Part shown: in pieces, positions 28,001-35,571 of the stretch
Numbering within the stretch: position 1 is the stretch's first letter
Layout: each line of letters begins with the position of its first letter
Assembly: GCF_030145185.1 (NCBI RefSeq)
Contig: NZ_JAQYWB010000038.1
Location: 1-57,713 of the forward strand
Direction: 5' to 3'
Length of the DNA: 57,713 nucleotides
Origin: Desulfoluna sp.
GTDB lineage: Bacteria; Desulfobacterota; Desulfobacteria; Desulfobacterales; Desulfolunaceae
Notes under the pieces: generated by a model
Databases searched by the model: none
What the model saw: only the letters and a program-made list of their open reading frames with translations
What the model was told of the DNA's origin: nothing
Translations under genes and position numbers: made by a program

Positions 28001-28740
28001 CTGGGGCCGTCCTTGCGCGGGCGACCCATCCCCATGGCCATTTCTGGCCACTCTTCAGGAGCCTCTTATCTCCTGTTTTTCACGAAGAGGCCGGGGTTTG
28101 GCGCGTGCGTCCCTCCCCGATAGAGAATCCGATTCTTCCCGATCAACTCATAGAGACCGTGAATGCCATCTCGCGGCTCACCACCACGCTGTGGGATCCC
28201 AAGGGAGAGCCGAAGTCCCTTGAGTTTATGGTGCGGCCTTATCCTCTGGCGGCTGTTCGCGAAAACGTTCCGGTGGTGGCCCTGTCCTATCTGCATGCAG
28301 GAGAGTTCTCTCTGTTTGGCTTTAACCAGCAGCCTTCGTGGAAGAAGTTAATCTTCGACTGGTCACGCGAAAGCAGCGCGGCGGTTGGGGTTGAACTTGT
28401 CACAGATGATGGCACCGCAAAATTGCAGAATGCGGTTGCCGTCGGGAAATCCTCCTGGAGTTTTTTTCATCTTCTTCAAAAAAGCGACGACATGGTGGTG
28501 ATGGATGCCTTGACCGATCCAGGCGAGGCACCAGACGCTGTTTTACCCCTTGAACACCCGGGAGATTCTGATGTTTACGGCAATATAGCCATGCTGACCT
28601 GGGTGGTCCACTACTCCCAGAAAGATCGTGACACGCATCCCGAGACAGGGTTGGTGAGGGGAGGGGAGGCGGATGCCGTGAAGGTTCGATTTGGCATTCA
28701 GACCCGCGATCCCTGGGCGATTTTCATTTTGCCCCAGTGA
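25024..28740 (+). CDS. tssM: Type VI secretion membrane-complex protein TssM (IcmF-like)
   Basis: A 1238-residue inner-membrane protein forming the trans-envelope channel with TssL and TssJ. It has transmembrane helices at about 17-36 and 348-366. A cytoplasmic P-loop domain lies between them (GESGAGKS at 92-99). A long periplasmic part ends in a beta-rich C-terminal domain (about 1050-1238) that contacts TssJ. The length is usual for TssM. The Walker A motif is intact, which is not true of all TssM proteins. The gene begins 15 bp after tssH and precedes tssJ. Confidence 0.93.
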   Translation: MKIIENLKGFWVWNNWLYFVTFLILILIFVMAFYFFKKRGKSRKAEKSTGKEEGATGLPPLSLVKAWKAFLNQIPSEFRRLIMVYQHFVVFGESGAGKSLLINSHTDWQGHARQFYPSYTANPLLQVYLGSKVLVQEIPASLLNDTSKAARKALIKLWAPLFRRKDPTAMIVLNSASFQTDEPLFLKKQAQMIRGKINLLARIRKRPIKVRLVLTNMERYEGFPEFSRFLARYGIPLKLEFSSKEELARLAECLVPYEEHLPRALTSLPAEDYLKIMTFMDRAPELFKGLSRFIAVLQSPDPLTPEPEIATLSLAFLSEEQVSVSNPFATSLTSRDIQKFNPLFRHRVAAAVLGGIGLIYLVSSFFYEYKLIGERHLKIAVLEKAPLSQYNQNMHKLFVDPLTSMQQRTLMAFLPDFFPHADEELFRRGIENIRKFYLLPELEKFSVAENSWEAASLEDVRQVGDARNKVVYLLGLLYATRDNDLGALILDHIKEWTENTGVSSLLIEDYINYNKASYSVILDTNDYLYSRKKGIIDDPHALLVFLEKINRFYKQPVITRSEFHELMQETAGFLGKIRALERYDLSLKVAELLRREALLNIDDVQDDTAGLKSQIRHESIKKFLRFLHQSRITSPEITDEMNLAGLYENLKVMHTYKGFQSSKDELFHFMLTGREFKFGASQWNNLLNRSRMTLFLNDFINHNKRNDGMLFFLSKEDFPDLVMNTANDGMFLFKGQARVDGRFTRNAFEKRVKPVLTELPGFIESLPVPEKDKIYFSNFLFKEIDAYGRRYASAYQNYYMDFEIQARSLASLRYVLRQLTLPNSPFMEVLLAVKDNTLLDTGDNTYLASFARKMEAFEFLQRLLAEHKGVFPELDKYKAFLEQMLFDIGNGSSQARDLKDFKKRLSPIGQISFAILQDGEESYLNLIKQWVKSVGIPKEWQGVFKDPVYLAYYLGLPEIEDEIKNIWDALFESDIYSLYGFFPFNRTSTRDVPGAVLARATHPHGHFWPLFRSLLSPVFHEEAGVWRVRPSPIENPILPDQLIETVNAISRLTTTLWDPKGEPKSLEFMVRPYPLAAVRENVPVVALSYLHAGEFSLFGFNQQPSWKKLIFDWSRESSAAVGVELVTDDGTAKLQNAVAVGKSSWSFFHLLQKSDDMVVMDALTDPGEAPDAVLPLEHPGDSDVYGNIAMLTWVVHYSQKDRDTHPETGLVRGGEADAVKVRFGIQTRDPWAIFILPQ

Positions 28741-28818
28741 GGCTTGGCTCAGTTAAACAAAACGGATGGTTTCGGCGATTCTTTGCGTGTTCTCTCATTT
28801 TAAAAAGGTCATGACGTT

Positions 28819-29301
28819 ATGAACAGAAAAATGATCGGTGCAGCCACGAGGAAATCGGGCGCAATCTCCATTTTGCTGATGCTTGTGATTCTGATGGCGT
28901 TTTGTGGCTGCTCCAATAAGAAGAAGATCACCTTTCATATTACCTCCGAACCAGACATCAATGACGGACGCCCTTTGTATCTTGTGGTTCGGGAGGTCAA
29001 CCGAAAGGATTTTCTGATTGAATATTACGACGATATCGCGGACATGATTTATTCGGATCCCGATGATGAGAGTCTGTTGTTCTGGCGAATGCTTCTTCCC
29101 GGCGAGAAAAAAAAGATCAAGGTCTTAAGGCCCGAAAAAACAGAAATCGGCATCTACGGGATGTTTACCCAGCCTGGAAACAGCTGGAAACTTATGATCC
29201 CCAGTCCTTATGAAAAAAAATATGACATCGTCGTGGAAACCAATAACATCCGGTTGAAGCGCGACGACGACGAAGACCCCGAAACCGCGGACGGAACCTA
29301 A
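28819..29301 (+). CDS. tssJ: Type VI secretion lipoprotein TssJ
   Basis: A 160-residue outer-membrane lipoprotein. It has a hydrophobic signal with a lipobox around MAFCGC (Cys29/31), then a beta-sandwich-like sequence with ITFHITSEPDINDGRPLYLVVREV, typical of the TssJ transthyretin-like fold (strand, then polar residues, then LxVRV). It anchors TssM to the outer membrane. An acidic tail (DDDEDPETADGT) closes the protein. It lies between tssM and the ANL-like gene, which starts 3 bp after its stop. Confidence 0.85.
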   Translation: MNRKMIGAATRKSGAISILLMLVILMAFCGCSNKKKITFHITSEPDINDGRPLYLVVREVNRKDFLIEYYDDIADMIYSDPDDESLLFWRMLLPGEKKKIKVLRPEKTEIGIYGMFTQPGNSWKLMIPSPYEKKYDIVVETNNIRLKRDDDEDPETADGT

Positions 29302-29304
29302 GGG

Positions 29305-31002
29305 ATGGAGCCGATTTTAAACCTTGCCCTGATAGAGCAGGGATTGCGTCTGGAAGGCGATCAGCGCTTTGAAGAGCAACCATGGCTTGAGGAGAGCCGA
29401 CACCATCGCAAAGCGTTCTGGCGGGATATGAAGCGATCTCTGGATGAACTCTACGGGTTTCATGGGGCCAGTACCCTTTTCAGCACCTACGATTTTTACC
29501 ATGACATCACCCAGCGAAACAGGGCCAACCCGGTGCCTGCCATAAGCTGGGTCGATTCCGATGGTGGGCTCCGAGAGATTTCGTACGCAGAACTGGGGCG
29601 TGCCGCTGACATCAAAGCCGCCCGCTGGGCTCGCCAGGGACTGGTGCCCGGGCAGACCGTGTGCCTGGTCCGTTTCGAGGGCGTGGAGCTGGCCTCGGAT
29701 CTTCTGGCAGGTTTGAAATCAGGTGCGGTCATCTCTCTGCTCCCCCCCTGGGGGAGGCACTTTTTGCAGGCTCGACTGGAACAGCTGCAGCCGGATTACA
29801 TCACCGCAGAGCCTGCGTCGTATCCTCTGCTCAATGCATGGATGGATTCTGTCTTGTCCGACGAGGCGGAGGGGATGCCACCTGTCCCCCAGTTTTTTCA
29901 TGGCTACCCGGCGGGTGATCCTGTTTTTCGTCTTTTTCCGAGGGGCTCATCGGCATCCCTGGTGCCGGTGGATATATCCAGTGAAGCGGCCTATCTCTCC
30001 GCGCTTCGTGATGGGTTGATCAGCCTGGGACTTCGGCCGGGCAAGGTCTACGCAGCCCCTGGCTTTCATCTTTTGGAGACTCAGCCGGCCCTGCTTCTCG
30101 TCGGCCTTCTCTGTGGGGCCAGCTGGTGTCATCTGCGGCCTGGCGATCTGGTTTCAGACGCGGGTCTCATGGATGGCAGGCCGATCACGGCCTTTGGGGT
30201 GTCATGCCGGGTCCGGGAGATGCTGCTCGATACATCTTATCCTCTCGATGGCCGATGGGAGAGCTGGTTTCGCAACCCCGCAGAGTCTTTCGATCTGGAT
30301 CGGTGGCAACTCTTTGTTCGAAGGCTCCATCTTGACCGTTCCTTTGCCTTTAACCTTCGGTGGGATGCTGCCCTGGGGGGGTGTTCACTCGTCTCGGCGC
30401 GTCGTCAGGGCACGGCCCATATGATGGTGTTGCCCCCAGCAGGCTGTGGCTGGTCCCTTGGCGCTCCGGGCTTACAGAACCCCATGCCGGGTGGGGCGCT
30501 GAGTCTCTCGTTGCCCGGAGCGCCCGAAGATCTCATGCACCCCGCGGGGAGCATGCTGACGTCACACAGGCATGAATGGCTTTTTACAGGGGTTGACGGG
30601 GTGAGCAGGCATGGCGCGGTTTATCCGGTGGATGAACTGTTGACTGTGCTTCGGGACGGTTTTGCCTCGGTCGATCTCTTCTTTTCCATCGTGGCGTGTC
30701 CGCGCAGTGACCGACCCGATGGATGCTGCCTTGTCCTGCTGGTGTTTACAGGCCTGGGGCCGGAGGCTCACCCACCGACCCTTGAGGAAGACAGTCGCGC
30801 CCTCATTGCCCGTGAGATGGGGGATGAGTTTCAGCCGGATACGGTGGTCAGCGTGCCTCTGATTCCAAGGTTGCTTTCGGACCGGAAGGTAGATCATGCA
30901 TGGTGCCGTGACCAGTATCTTTCCGGTTTTCTGGCGAAAAGAGCCCAAGGGGAGGTGTTTCGATGTCTGACCGCCCTGAGAGCCTTTCTTATGCAGGGGT
31001 AA
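29305..31002 (+). CDS. ANL (acyl-CoA synthetase)-like protein in the T6SS operon, active site degenerate
   Basis: A 565-residue protein. The region about 85-150 (ISYAELGRAADIKAARWARQ, then GLVPGQTVCLVRFEGVELAS, then LLAGLKSGAVISLLPP) has the layout of the N-terminal domain of acetyl-CoA synthetases and other adenylate-forming enzymes. The total length fits too. The ATP-binding P-loop (SSGTTGxPK) should follow near residue 215; instead FPRGSSASLVPVD stands there. No clear YGxTE or C-terminal DR..K motif is seen. It is therefore either a catalytically dead relative or a very divergent ligase. Its tight placement (3 bp after tssJ, 59 bp before tssB) shows it is part of the system. The function is unknown. 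Confidence 0.6.
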   Translation: MEPILNLALIEQGLRLEGDQRFEEQPWLEESRHHRKAFWRDMKRSLDELYGFHGASTLFSTYDFYHDITQRNRANPVPAISWVDSDGGLREISYAELGRAADIKAARWARQGLVPGQTVCLVRFEGVELASDLLAGLKSGAVISLLPPWGRHFLQARLEQLQPDYITAEPASYPLLNAWMDSVLSDEAEGMPPVPQFFHGYPAGDPVFRLFPRGSSASLVPVDISSEAAYLSALRDGLISLGLRPGKVYAAPGFHLLETQPALLLVGLLCGASWCHLRPGDLVSDAGLMDGRPITAFGVSCRVREMLLDTSYPLDGRWESWFRNPAESFDLDRWQLFVRRLHLDRSFAFNLRWDAALGGCSLVSARRQGTAHMMVLPPAGCGWSLGAPGLQNPMPGGALSLSLPGAPEDLMHPAGSMLTSHRHEWLFTGVDGVSRHGAVYPVDELLTVLRDGFASVDLFFSIVACPRSDRPDGCCLVLLVFTGLGPEAHPPTLEEDSRALIAREMGDEFQPDTVVSVPLIPRLLSDRKVDHAWCRDQYLSGFLAKRAQGEVFRCLTALRAFLMQG

Positions 31003-31061
31003 TTTCTGTGGCCCCAGACCCTTTAAATATAAACCCTTAGATCACATCAAGGAGAAGAGAG

Positions 31062-31583
31062 ATGGCTATTCAGGATGAAATTCCAAAATCCCGTCTGACG
31101 CTCAGGTATAAAACCGAGGTCAACGGTCAGCCGGAGGACATGACCCTGCCTCTGAGACTGCTCGTGGAAGGCGATTTTTCCCAGGGAACCTCCACGGACA
31201 GGACGGTGGATCTTGAGGAGCGGCGGTTGAGAAATCTCGATGGGACCAACACCGACTCCGTGATGAGAGACATGGGCATGTCTGTGAAGTTCGCCGTGGC
31301 AAATAAGATTGACCCGGCGTCTGAGGAAGACATGAACGTGGACATTCCCATTGACAGCATGAGCTCCTTTTCGCCGGACAAGGTCGCCATGCATGTGCCC
31401 AAGCTTAAAGGTCTGCTGCAGATGAAAACTCTCCTTGAGGAGGTCGTCTCCAATGTGGACAACCGAAAAGAGTTTCGCAAGCTGCTCAATGAACTCCTGA
31501 GCAATGAGGAGGCCCTTGCGAAGATGATGGAAGACCTGAAGGACTTTCAGAGCCTGAAACTTCCGTCGGGAAACCAGTCCTAA
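31062..31583 (+). CDS. tssB: Type VI sheath small subunit TssB (VipA)
   Basis: A 173-residue protein forming the contractile sheath with TssC. Family signatures are SRLTLRYKTEVNGQPEDMTLPLRLLVEGDFS near the start, RTVDLEERRLRNLD, and a C-terminal helical region with LKGLLQMKTLLEEV. The family usually begins IQDEIPKSR, as here. A strong Shine-Dalgarno (AAGGAGAAG) precedes it, as expected for a highly expressed structural gene. It is followed 31 bp later by tssC. Confidence 0.96.
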   Translation: MAIQDEIPKSRLTLRYKTEVNGQPEDMTLPLRLLVEGDFSQGTSTDRTVDLEERRLRNLDGTNTDSVMRDMGMSVKFAVANKIDPASEEDMNVDIPIDSMSSFSPDKVAMHVPKLKGLLQMKTLLEEVVSNVDNRKEFRKLLNELLSNEEALAKMMEDLKDFQSLKLPSGNQS

Positions 31584-31614
31584 GAACCCACTTGACCAAG
31601 GAGGCCAAAGAGCG

Positions 31615-33123
31615 ATGGCTGAAGAAACCAAAAAAGCGGTGGAGACCGTGGACGAGACCCAGGTGCTTGATTTGAAGCGTTTCCTTTCGAGCATGCGTCT
31701 TCAAACAGAGGTAAGTGAGCCGGTTCCCATGATTCAGGACGAGCTTCAGGTGGTCCGGGAGGATATCAGCGAAGAGAATCGCTTTATCTCCGGATTGGCG
31801 GCGCTGCTGTTGAATATTGACACGAGCTCCGGGCGTCTTGACAAGGGCAGCATCCAGGCGTTGATCGCCAGCATTGATCAGTCTGTCAACGATCAGCTGA
31901 ATGAAATCATCCACCATGAGAACTTCAAAAAAATGGAATCATCCTGGCGATCCCTCGGTGATTTGATTTTGAATACAAATTTTAAAGCAGATATCATGAT
32001 TGATATTCTGGATGTGTCAAAAGATGAGCTTTTTGAGGATTTTGAAGCCAACGCCGTGGATATCACCGGGAGTGCGCTGTTTAAGAAAATCTATATCAGC
32101 GAGTACGATCAGTATGGAGGCAAACCCTTCGGCAGCATTATCGGCCTGCATGAATTCGAACACACCCCGGATGATGAGTTCTGGTTGAAGATCATGGGGA
32201 AAATCGCGGCAGCCAGCCACTCCCCCTTTGTGGGCTCCGTGTCACCGAAGTTCTTTGGGTGCGATTCCATTGAAGAGCTCTCCGCCATCAAAGACCTGGA
32301 AGGGCTCATGAACCACCCCAAATACGGTTCATGGAGCAAGCTTCGCGATTCTGAAGAGGCCGCTTATCTCGGGCTGACTCTGCCCCGGTATGTGCTGCGG
32401 CTCCCCTATGACCCGGAGACCAATCCCTGCCGGGGGATTTCTTTTGAGGAAGAGGTACAGGGAGATCGCGACAGCAGTTATCTCTGGGGCAGCGCCTCGT
32501 TGCTGTTTGCCCAGAATATGGTCCGATCCTTCGGTCAGTCCGGCTGGTGTCAGTACCTGCGCGGTCCCAAAGGGGGCGGATTGGTGAATGGATTGCCTGT
32601 GCATACCTTTAATGTGCGAGGGGAGGAGGAGATCAAGATTCCCATTGAAATGGCGATCCCTGATTACCGTGAGCTTGAGTTTGCCAACTGTGGGTTTATT
32701 CCTCTGATCTATCGCAAAGGGACCGCCGATGCCTGTTTTTTCAGTTGTCAGTCGCTGAAGAAATCCAAGGCCTTTAAAGACCCGAAGGATTCGGAAAATG
32801 CCCAGCTTGTGACCAATCTTTCGTATACCTTTTCCATTACGCGCATCGCCCATTATATCAAGTCTATTATGCGCGATAACATCGGCAGCACAGCCGATGC
32901 CAGCTATATCCAGACCACCCTGTCAAATTGGATTTATCAGTATGTGACCACCGTGGTGAATCCCGATGACCTGACCCTTCGTTCGTATCCGTTCAAAGCG
33001 GCCTTTGTGGAGGTGGTGGAGCGAGAGGGGATGATCGGATGGTACGACTGCAAGATGGGCATACTGCCTCACATTCAATTTGAAGGCATGGATGCAGAGC
33101 TCAGGCTTGACGCAAGACTTTAA
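31615..33123 (+). CDS. tssC: Type VI sheath large subunit TssC (VipB)
   Basis: A 502-residue sheath protein. Typical segments are the LIASIDQSVNDQLNEIIHHENF helix, SSWRSLGDLI, KKIYISEYDQYGGKPFGSI, LPRYVLRLPYDPETNPC and the C-terminal YDCKMGILPHIQFEGMDAELRLDARL. The length is normal for the family. The Shine-Dalgarno is AAGGAGG. It polymerises with TssB around the Hcp tube, and TssH recycles it. Confidence 0.97.
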   Translation: MAEETKKAVETVDETQVLDLKRFLSSMRLQTEVSEPVPMIQDELQVVREDISEENRFISGLAALLLNIDTSSGRLDKGSIQALIASIDQSVNDQLNEIIHHENFKKMESSWRSLGDLILNTNFKADIMIDILDVSKDELFEDFEANAVDITGSALFKKIYISEYDQYGGKPFGSIIGLHEFEHTPDDEFWLKIMGKIAAASHSPFVGSVSPKFFGCDSIEELSAIKDLEGLMNHPKYGSWSKLRDSEEAAYLGLTLPRYVLRLPYDPETNPCRGISFEEEVQGDRDSSYLWGSASLLFAQNMVRSFGQSGWCQYLRGPKGGGLVNGLPVHTFNVRGEEEIKIPIEMAIPDYRELEFANCGFIPLIYRKGTADACFFSCQSLKKSKAFKDPKDSENAQLVTNLSYTFSITRIAHYIKSIMRDNIGSTADASYIQTTLSNWIYQYVTTVVNPDDLTLRSYPFKAAFVEVVEREGMIGWYDCKMGILPHIQFEGMDAELRLDARL

Positions 33124-33230
33124 ACAGTCATTTTTTTATAAAAGAGCCTCGCAGCCGTCCGTGTGCAAGCCAGAGGGAGCAACGGAGTCACAGCGAGGCC
33201 GTCAACCATATTATCAGGAGGGGTTTCAGC

Positions 33231-33806
33231 ATGGCAGCTATCAGTTTTTCCTGCAGCGTTTCACAGGGCTTCAATTTCCAAAAAGATGCCCAGGACATGG
33301 TGGGTCATATCAATAAACTTAAAATTGGGGAGAAGGAGCTGGACGTAGACCTTGGGGTCACCGACCCTGAAGACCTCGCTGGCGATAAAAAAAAGGTGAC
33401 GGGGGTCGTGTCCGCGATCTATTGGAATGGGGGGTTTGCTGAGTCCATTCAGATCTCCTGCCAGGTCTCCAATGCCAACAAGAAGAATCTGGCCGTGTTG
33501 ACAAATACGGAATTGAGCAACACCTCGGTGGAGTTTCAGTTTACGATTTATGCCTACGATCCCGACAAGAAGAAATATTACAAGGCCTTTCACTCCAATG
33601 ACGCTGCCCTGAAAGGGCTGATTGAAAAAGCAGGGGGGGAATTGAACGTATCCATCGACATGGATGAAGGGATGGAGGTGGTCTCTCCCTTGAATTTCTG
33701 CCTGAATATCAGCGTAATGCCCGAAGATCTGGAGCAGGAAACACATCTCGCGTTTTCAGTGACGGATAAGGTTGTCAAGCGCTGGGGAGTCACGGTCGCC
33801 GCGTAA
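33231..33806 (+). CDS. Putative Hcp-like tube protein (TssD)
   Basis: A 191-residue, beta-rich, cysteine-poor protein with no signal peptide. It follows tssC directly and has an excellent Shine-Dalgarno (AGGAGG) and its own 107-bp leader. Hcp genes usually occupy this position and are translated strongly. The sequence (AISFSCSVSQGFNFQKDAQD, VSAIYWNGGFAESIQISCQV) does not show the usual Hcp opening with a YxxxxGxxxG motif, so assignment rests on position, length and predicted beta content. It may be a divergent tube family. No other hcp candidate exists in the window. Confidence 0.55.
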   Translation: MAAISFSCSVSQGFNFQKDAQDMVGHINKLKIGEKELDVDLGVTDPEDLAGDKKKVTGVVSAIYWNGGFAESIQISCQVSNANKKNLAVLTNTELSNTSVEFQFTIYAYDPDKKKYYKAFHSNDAALKGLIEKAGGELNVSIDMDEGMEVVSPLNFCLNISVMPEDLEQETHLAFSVTDKVVKRWGVTVAA

Positions 33807-33892
33807 GGAGTCCCTTCTTCACGGGCTGGCATGAACCGGGAACCCTCCGGCGGCTCTTAAAAATCAACACAGAAAAAAAGTCACGGGTACAA

Positions 33893-35140
33893 ATGAATGA
33901 GAAACTTGCGCGCGTAAGCTGGGAGATGGGGCAGGCTCTTTTGCCCGAGCATCTCGTTGCCCTGGAGGAGTCGATCCTTGCAGATATTATTCTTCGGTTT
34001 CGGCTTTTGGGCCTTCCCTGGTATGGGGTGGGGGAGCTCAAGTTCAACGGATCTCTTTTAAGCGAAGGGGTCCTCTCCATCGAAGCGATGACCCTTGTGA
34101 CCGCCAACGGCCTTCTGATTAATGTGCCGGGCAATGCCGGAGCTTCGCAGGTGAACCTGAACCTGACCGGCATGACGACCGTCTCTGTGTATCTGCATGT
34201 GCTAAGGCGCGGCGTTGCAGAGACGGATGCCACCAATGGCTGGGGGGGGAAGGAGGGCGATGGCGTCAAACGGACTCGGTACCGCCTGGAGCTGACCGCA
34301 GAGCAGGAGTACCCGGAAGCCCTGGATACCGTCAAACTGGCCGAGATGAAAAAAAGTCCCGAGGGTTTCTGGACCCTTTCGTCGGGCTACATTCCCCCCT
34401 TGCTCCAGGTGGGGGCCTCCCCTTTTCTGACGGAGGAGATGACCGCGCTCTCCGAGGCCCTGGAGCTGTTTCGCTATAACCTGACCATGGATTCGTCCAG
34501 TTATGTGAGCGGGGACAGTCTCTTCAGCGTCAAGCAGTGCCTCAAGTCTGTCTTCAGGGCACAGCGAATGCTGGAAAATTATAAAACCGGGATCACTCTG
34601 CATCCCTTTTATCTCTACGATGAAGTGCAAACCCTCTATGCGGATGTCTGTTTTTACAGAAATACAACCCCACAAAATATCACACAGCCTTATCGCCATG
34701 ATCAACCCGTGCTCCTGAAGGAGGCCGTGGAGCGGTTGAAAAATCAGATGCACCTTGTGCGCAGCAGGCCACCGTACGTTACGTTCACGCTTCAGGACAA
34801 TCTTTACGAGGTGGGGTTGCCAGACGAAGTCCGCCAGGCCACCGATGTCTATTTTCTGGTTCAACGCGCGCAGCTTACCGATACTTTGTCCTTGGATAAC
34901 CTTAAGCTCGCCGGGGTGACCCGGCTGCCTTTTGTTCATAAAATGGCGCTGCACGGGATCCCCTTGAAAAAAGTGGAGCGCCCCCCTTTTCAGCATACCT
35001 TTGGCTCCGAGGTCGAATTTTATCAGATCAAGGAGAGCGAAGAGTGGGATCATGCACTCAATGAAATGTCGGTGGCGTTCTTCAGCAGACCGGATCTTGC
35101 AGAGGCAGACTTTTATGTCTATTGGCGTATGGGACAGTGA
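33893..35140 (+). CDS. tssK: Type VI baseplate protein TssK
   Basis: A 415-residue trimeric baseplate/membrane-complex adaptor. Characteristic features are the N-terminal VSWEMGQALLPEHLVALEE (family W.eGm.L.PqHFq), the alternation of receptor-binding-protein-like beta segments, YLHVLRRG, a central helical section SEALELFRYNLTMDSSSYVSG, and a C-terminal domain ending PEADFYVY-like. It joins TssF/TssG to the TssL/TssM complex. It lies 86 bp after the putative hcp and 39 bp before tssE. Confidence 0.9.
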   Translation: MNEKLARVSWEMGQALLPEHLVALEESILADIILRFRLLGLPWYGVGELKFNGSLLSEGVLSIEAMTLVTANGLLINVPGNAGASQVNLNLTGMTTVSVYLHVLRRGVAETDATNGWGGKEGDGVKRTRYRLELTAEQEYPEALDTVKLAEMKKSPEGFWTLSSGYIPPLLQVGASPFLTEEMTALSEALELFRYNLTMDSSSYVSGDSLFSVKQCLKSVFRAQRMLENYKTGITLHPFYLYDEVQTLYADVCFYRNTTPQNITQPYRHDQPVLLKEAVERLKNQMHLVRSRPPYVTFTLQDNLYEVGLPDEVRQATDVYFLVQRAQLTDTLSLDNLKLAGVTRLPFVHKMALHGIPLKKVERPPFQHTFGSEVEFYQIKESEEWDHALNEMSVAFFSRPDLAEADFYVYWRMGQ

Positions 35141-35179
35141 CATTGTTGATGGGCTGCGGATGTATCACAGGGGTGAACC

Positions 35180-35554
35180 ATGACATTTTTCGATCGGTTC
35201 AGTAACCGCGATGGGGCCGGAAAAGGGGATGCCGGGCTCAGGAGTGTCATAGACAACCTGAACCATATCCTGAACACCCGACAGGGGTTTGGCAGCTTTC
35301 TTAAGGGCTATGGCATTCGGGACATGAATGAGTACAGTTCCCGTGATCATCTGTCGGCTGCGGTGATGGAGGAGGTCAGGTTCAATATTGAGCAGTATGA
35401 ACCTCGGCTCGAGGTGATGAGCATCTCCATAGAAAACGATGACGACCCGTTTCGCATTTCCTTTCGGATAGAGTGCAATGTCAAGGAGACCCGAGAGTCT
35501 CTGCTTATGGAGTTTAACTCGGTTAATAAGAATCTCAATGTAAAAAGCGTGTGA
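35180..35554 (+). CDS. tssE: Type VI baseplate protein TssE (gp25-like)
   Basis: A 124-residue homologue of phage T4 gp25. It begins TFFDRFSNRDG and has SVIDNLNHILNTRQGFGSF, a typical gp25 segment (L..LLnTR.G), GIRDMNEYS and a C-terminal beta strand pair (FRISFRIECNVKE). The conserved Glu-Pro-Arg motif is seen as EPRLEV preceded by YEP. It connects sheath and baseplate. Its stop overlaps a possible GTG of the next gene. Confidence 0.92.
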   Translation: MTFFDRFSNRDGAGKGDAGLRSVIDNLNHILNTRQGFGSFLKGYGIRDMNEYSSRDHLSAAVMEEVRFNIEQYEPRLEVMSISIENDDDPFRISFRIECNVKETRESLLMEFNSVNKNLNVKSV

Positions 35555-35571
35555 GACCAAGGCAGGATGCG

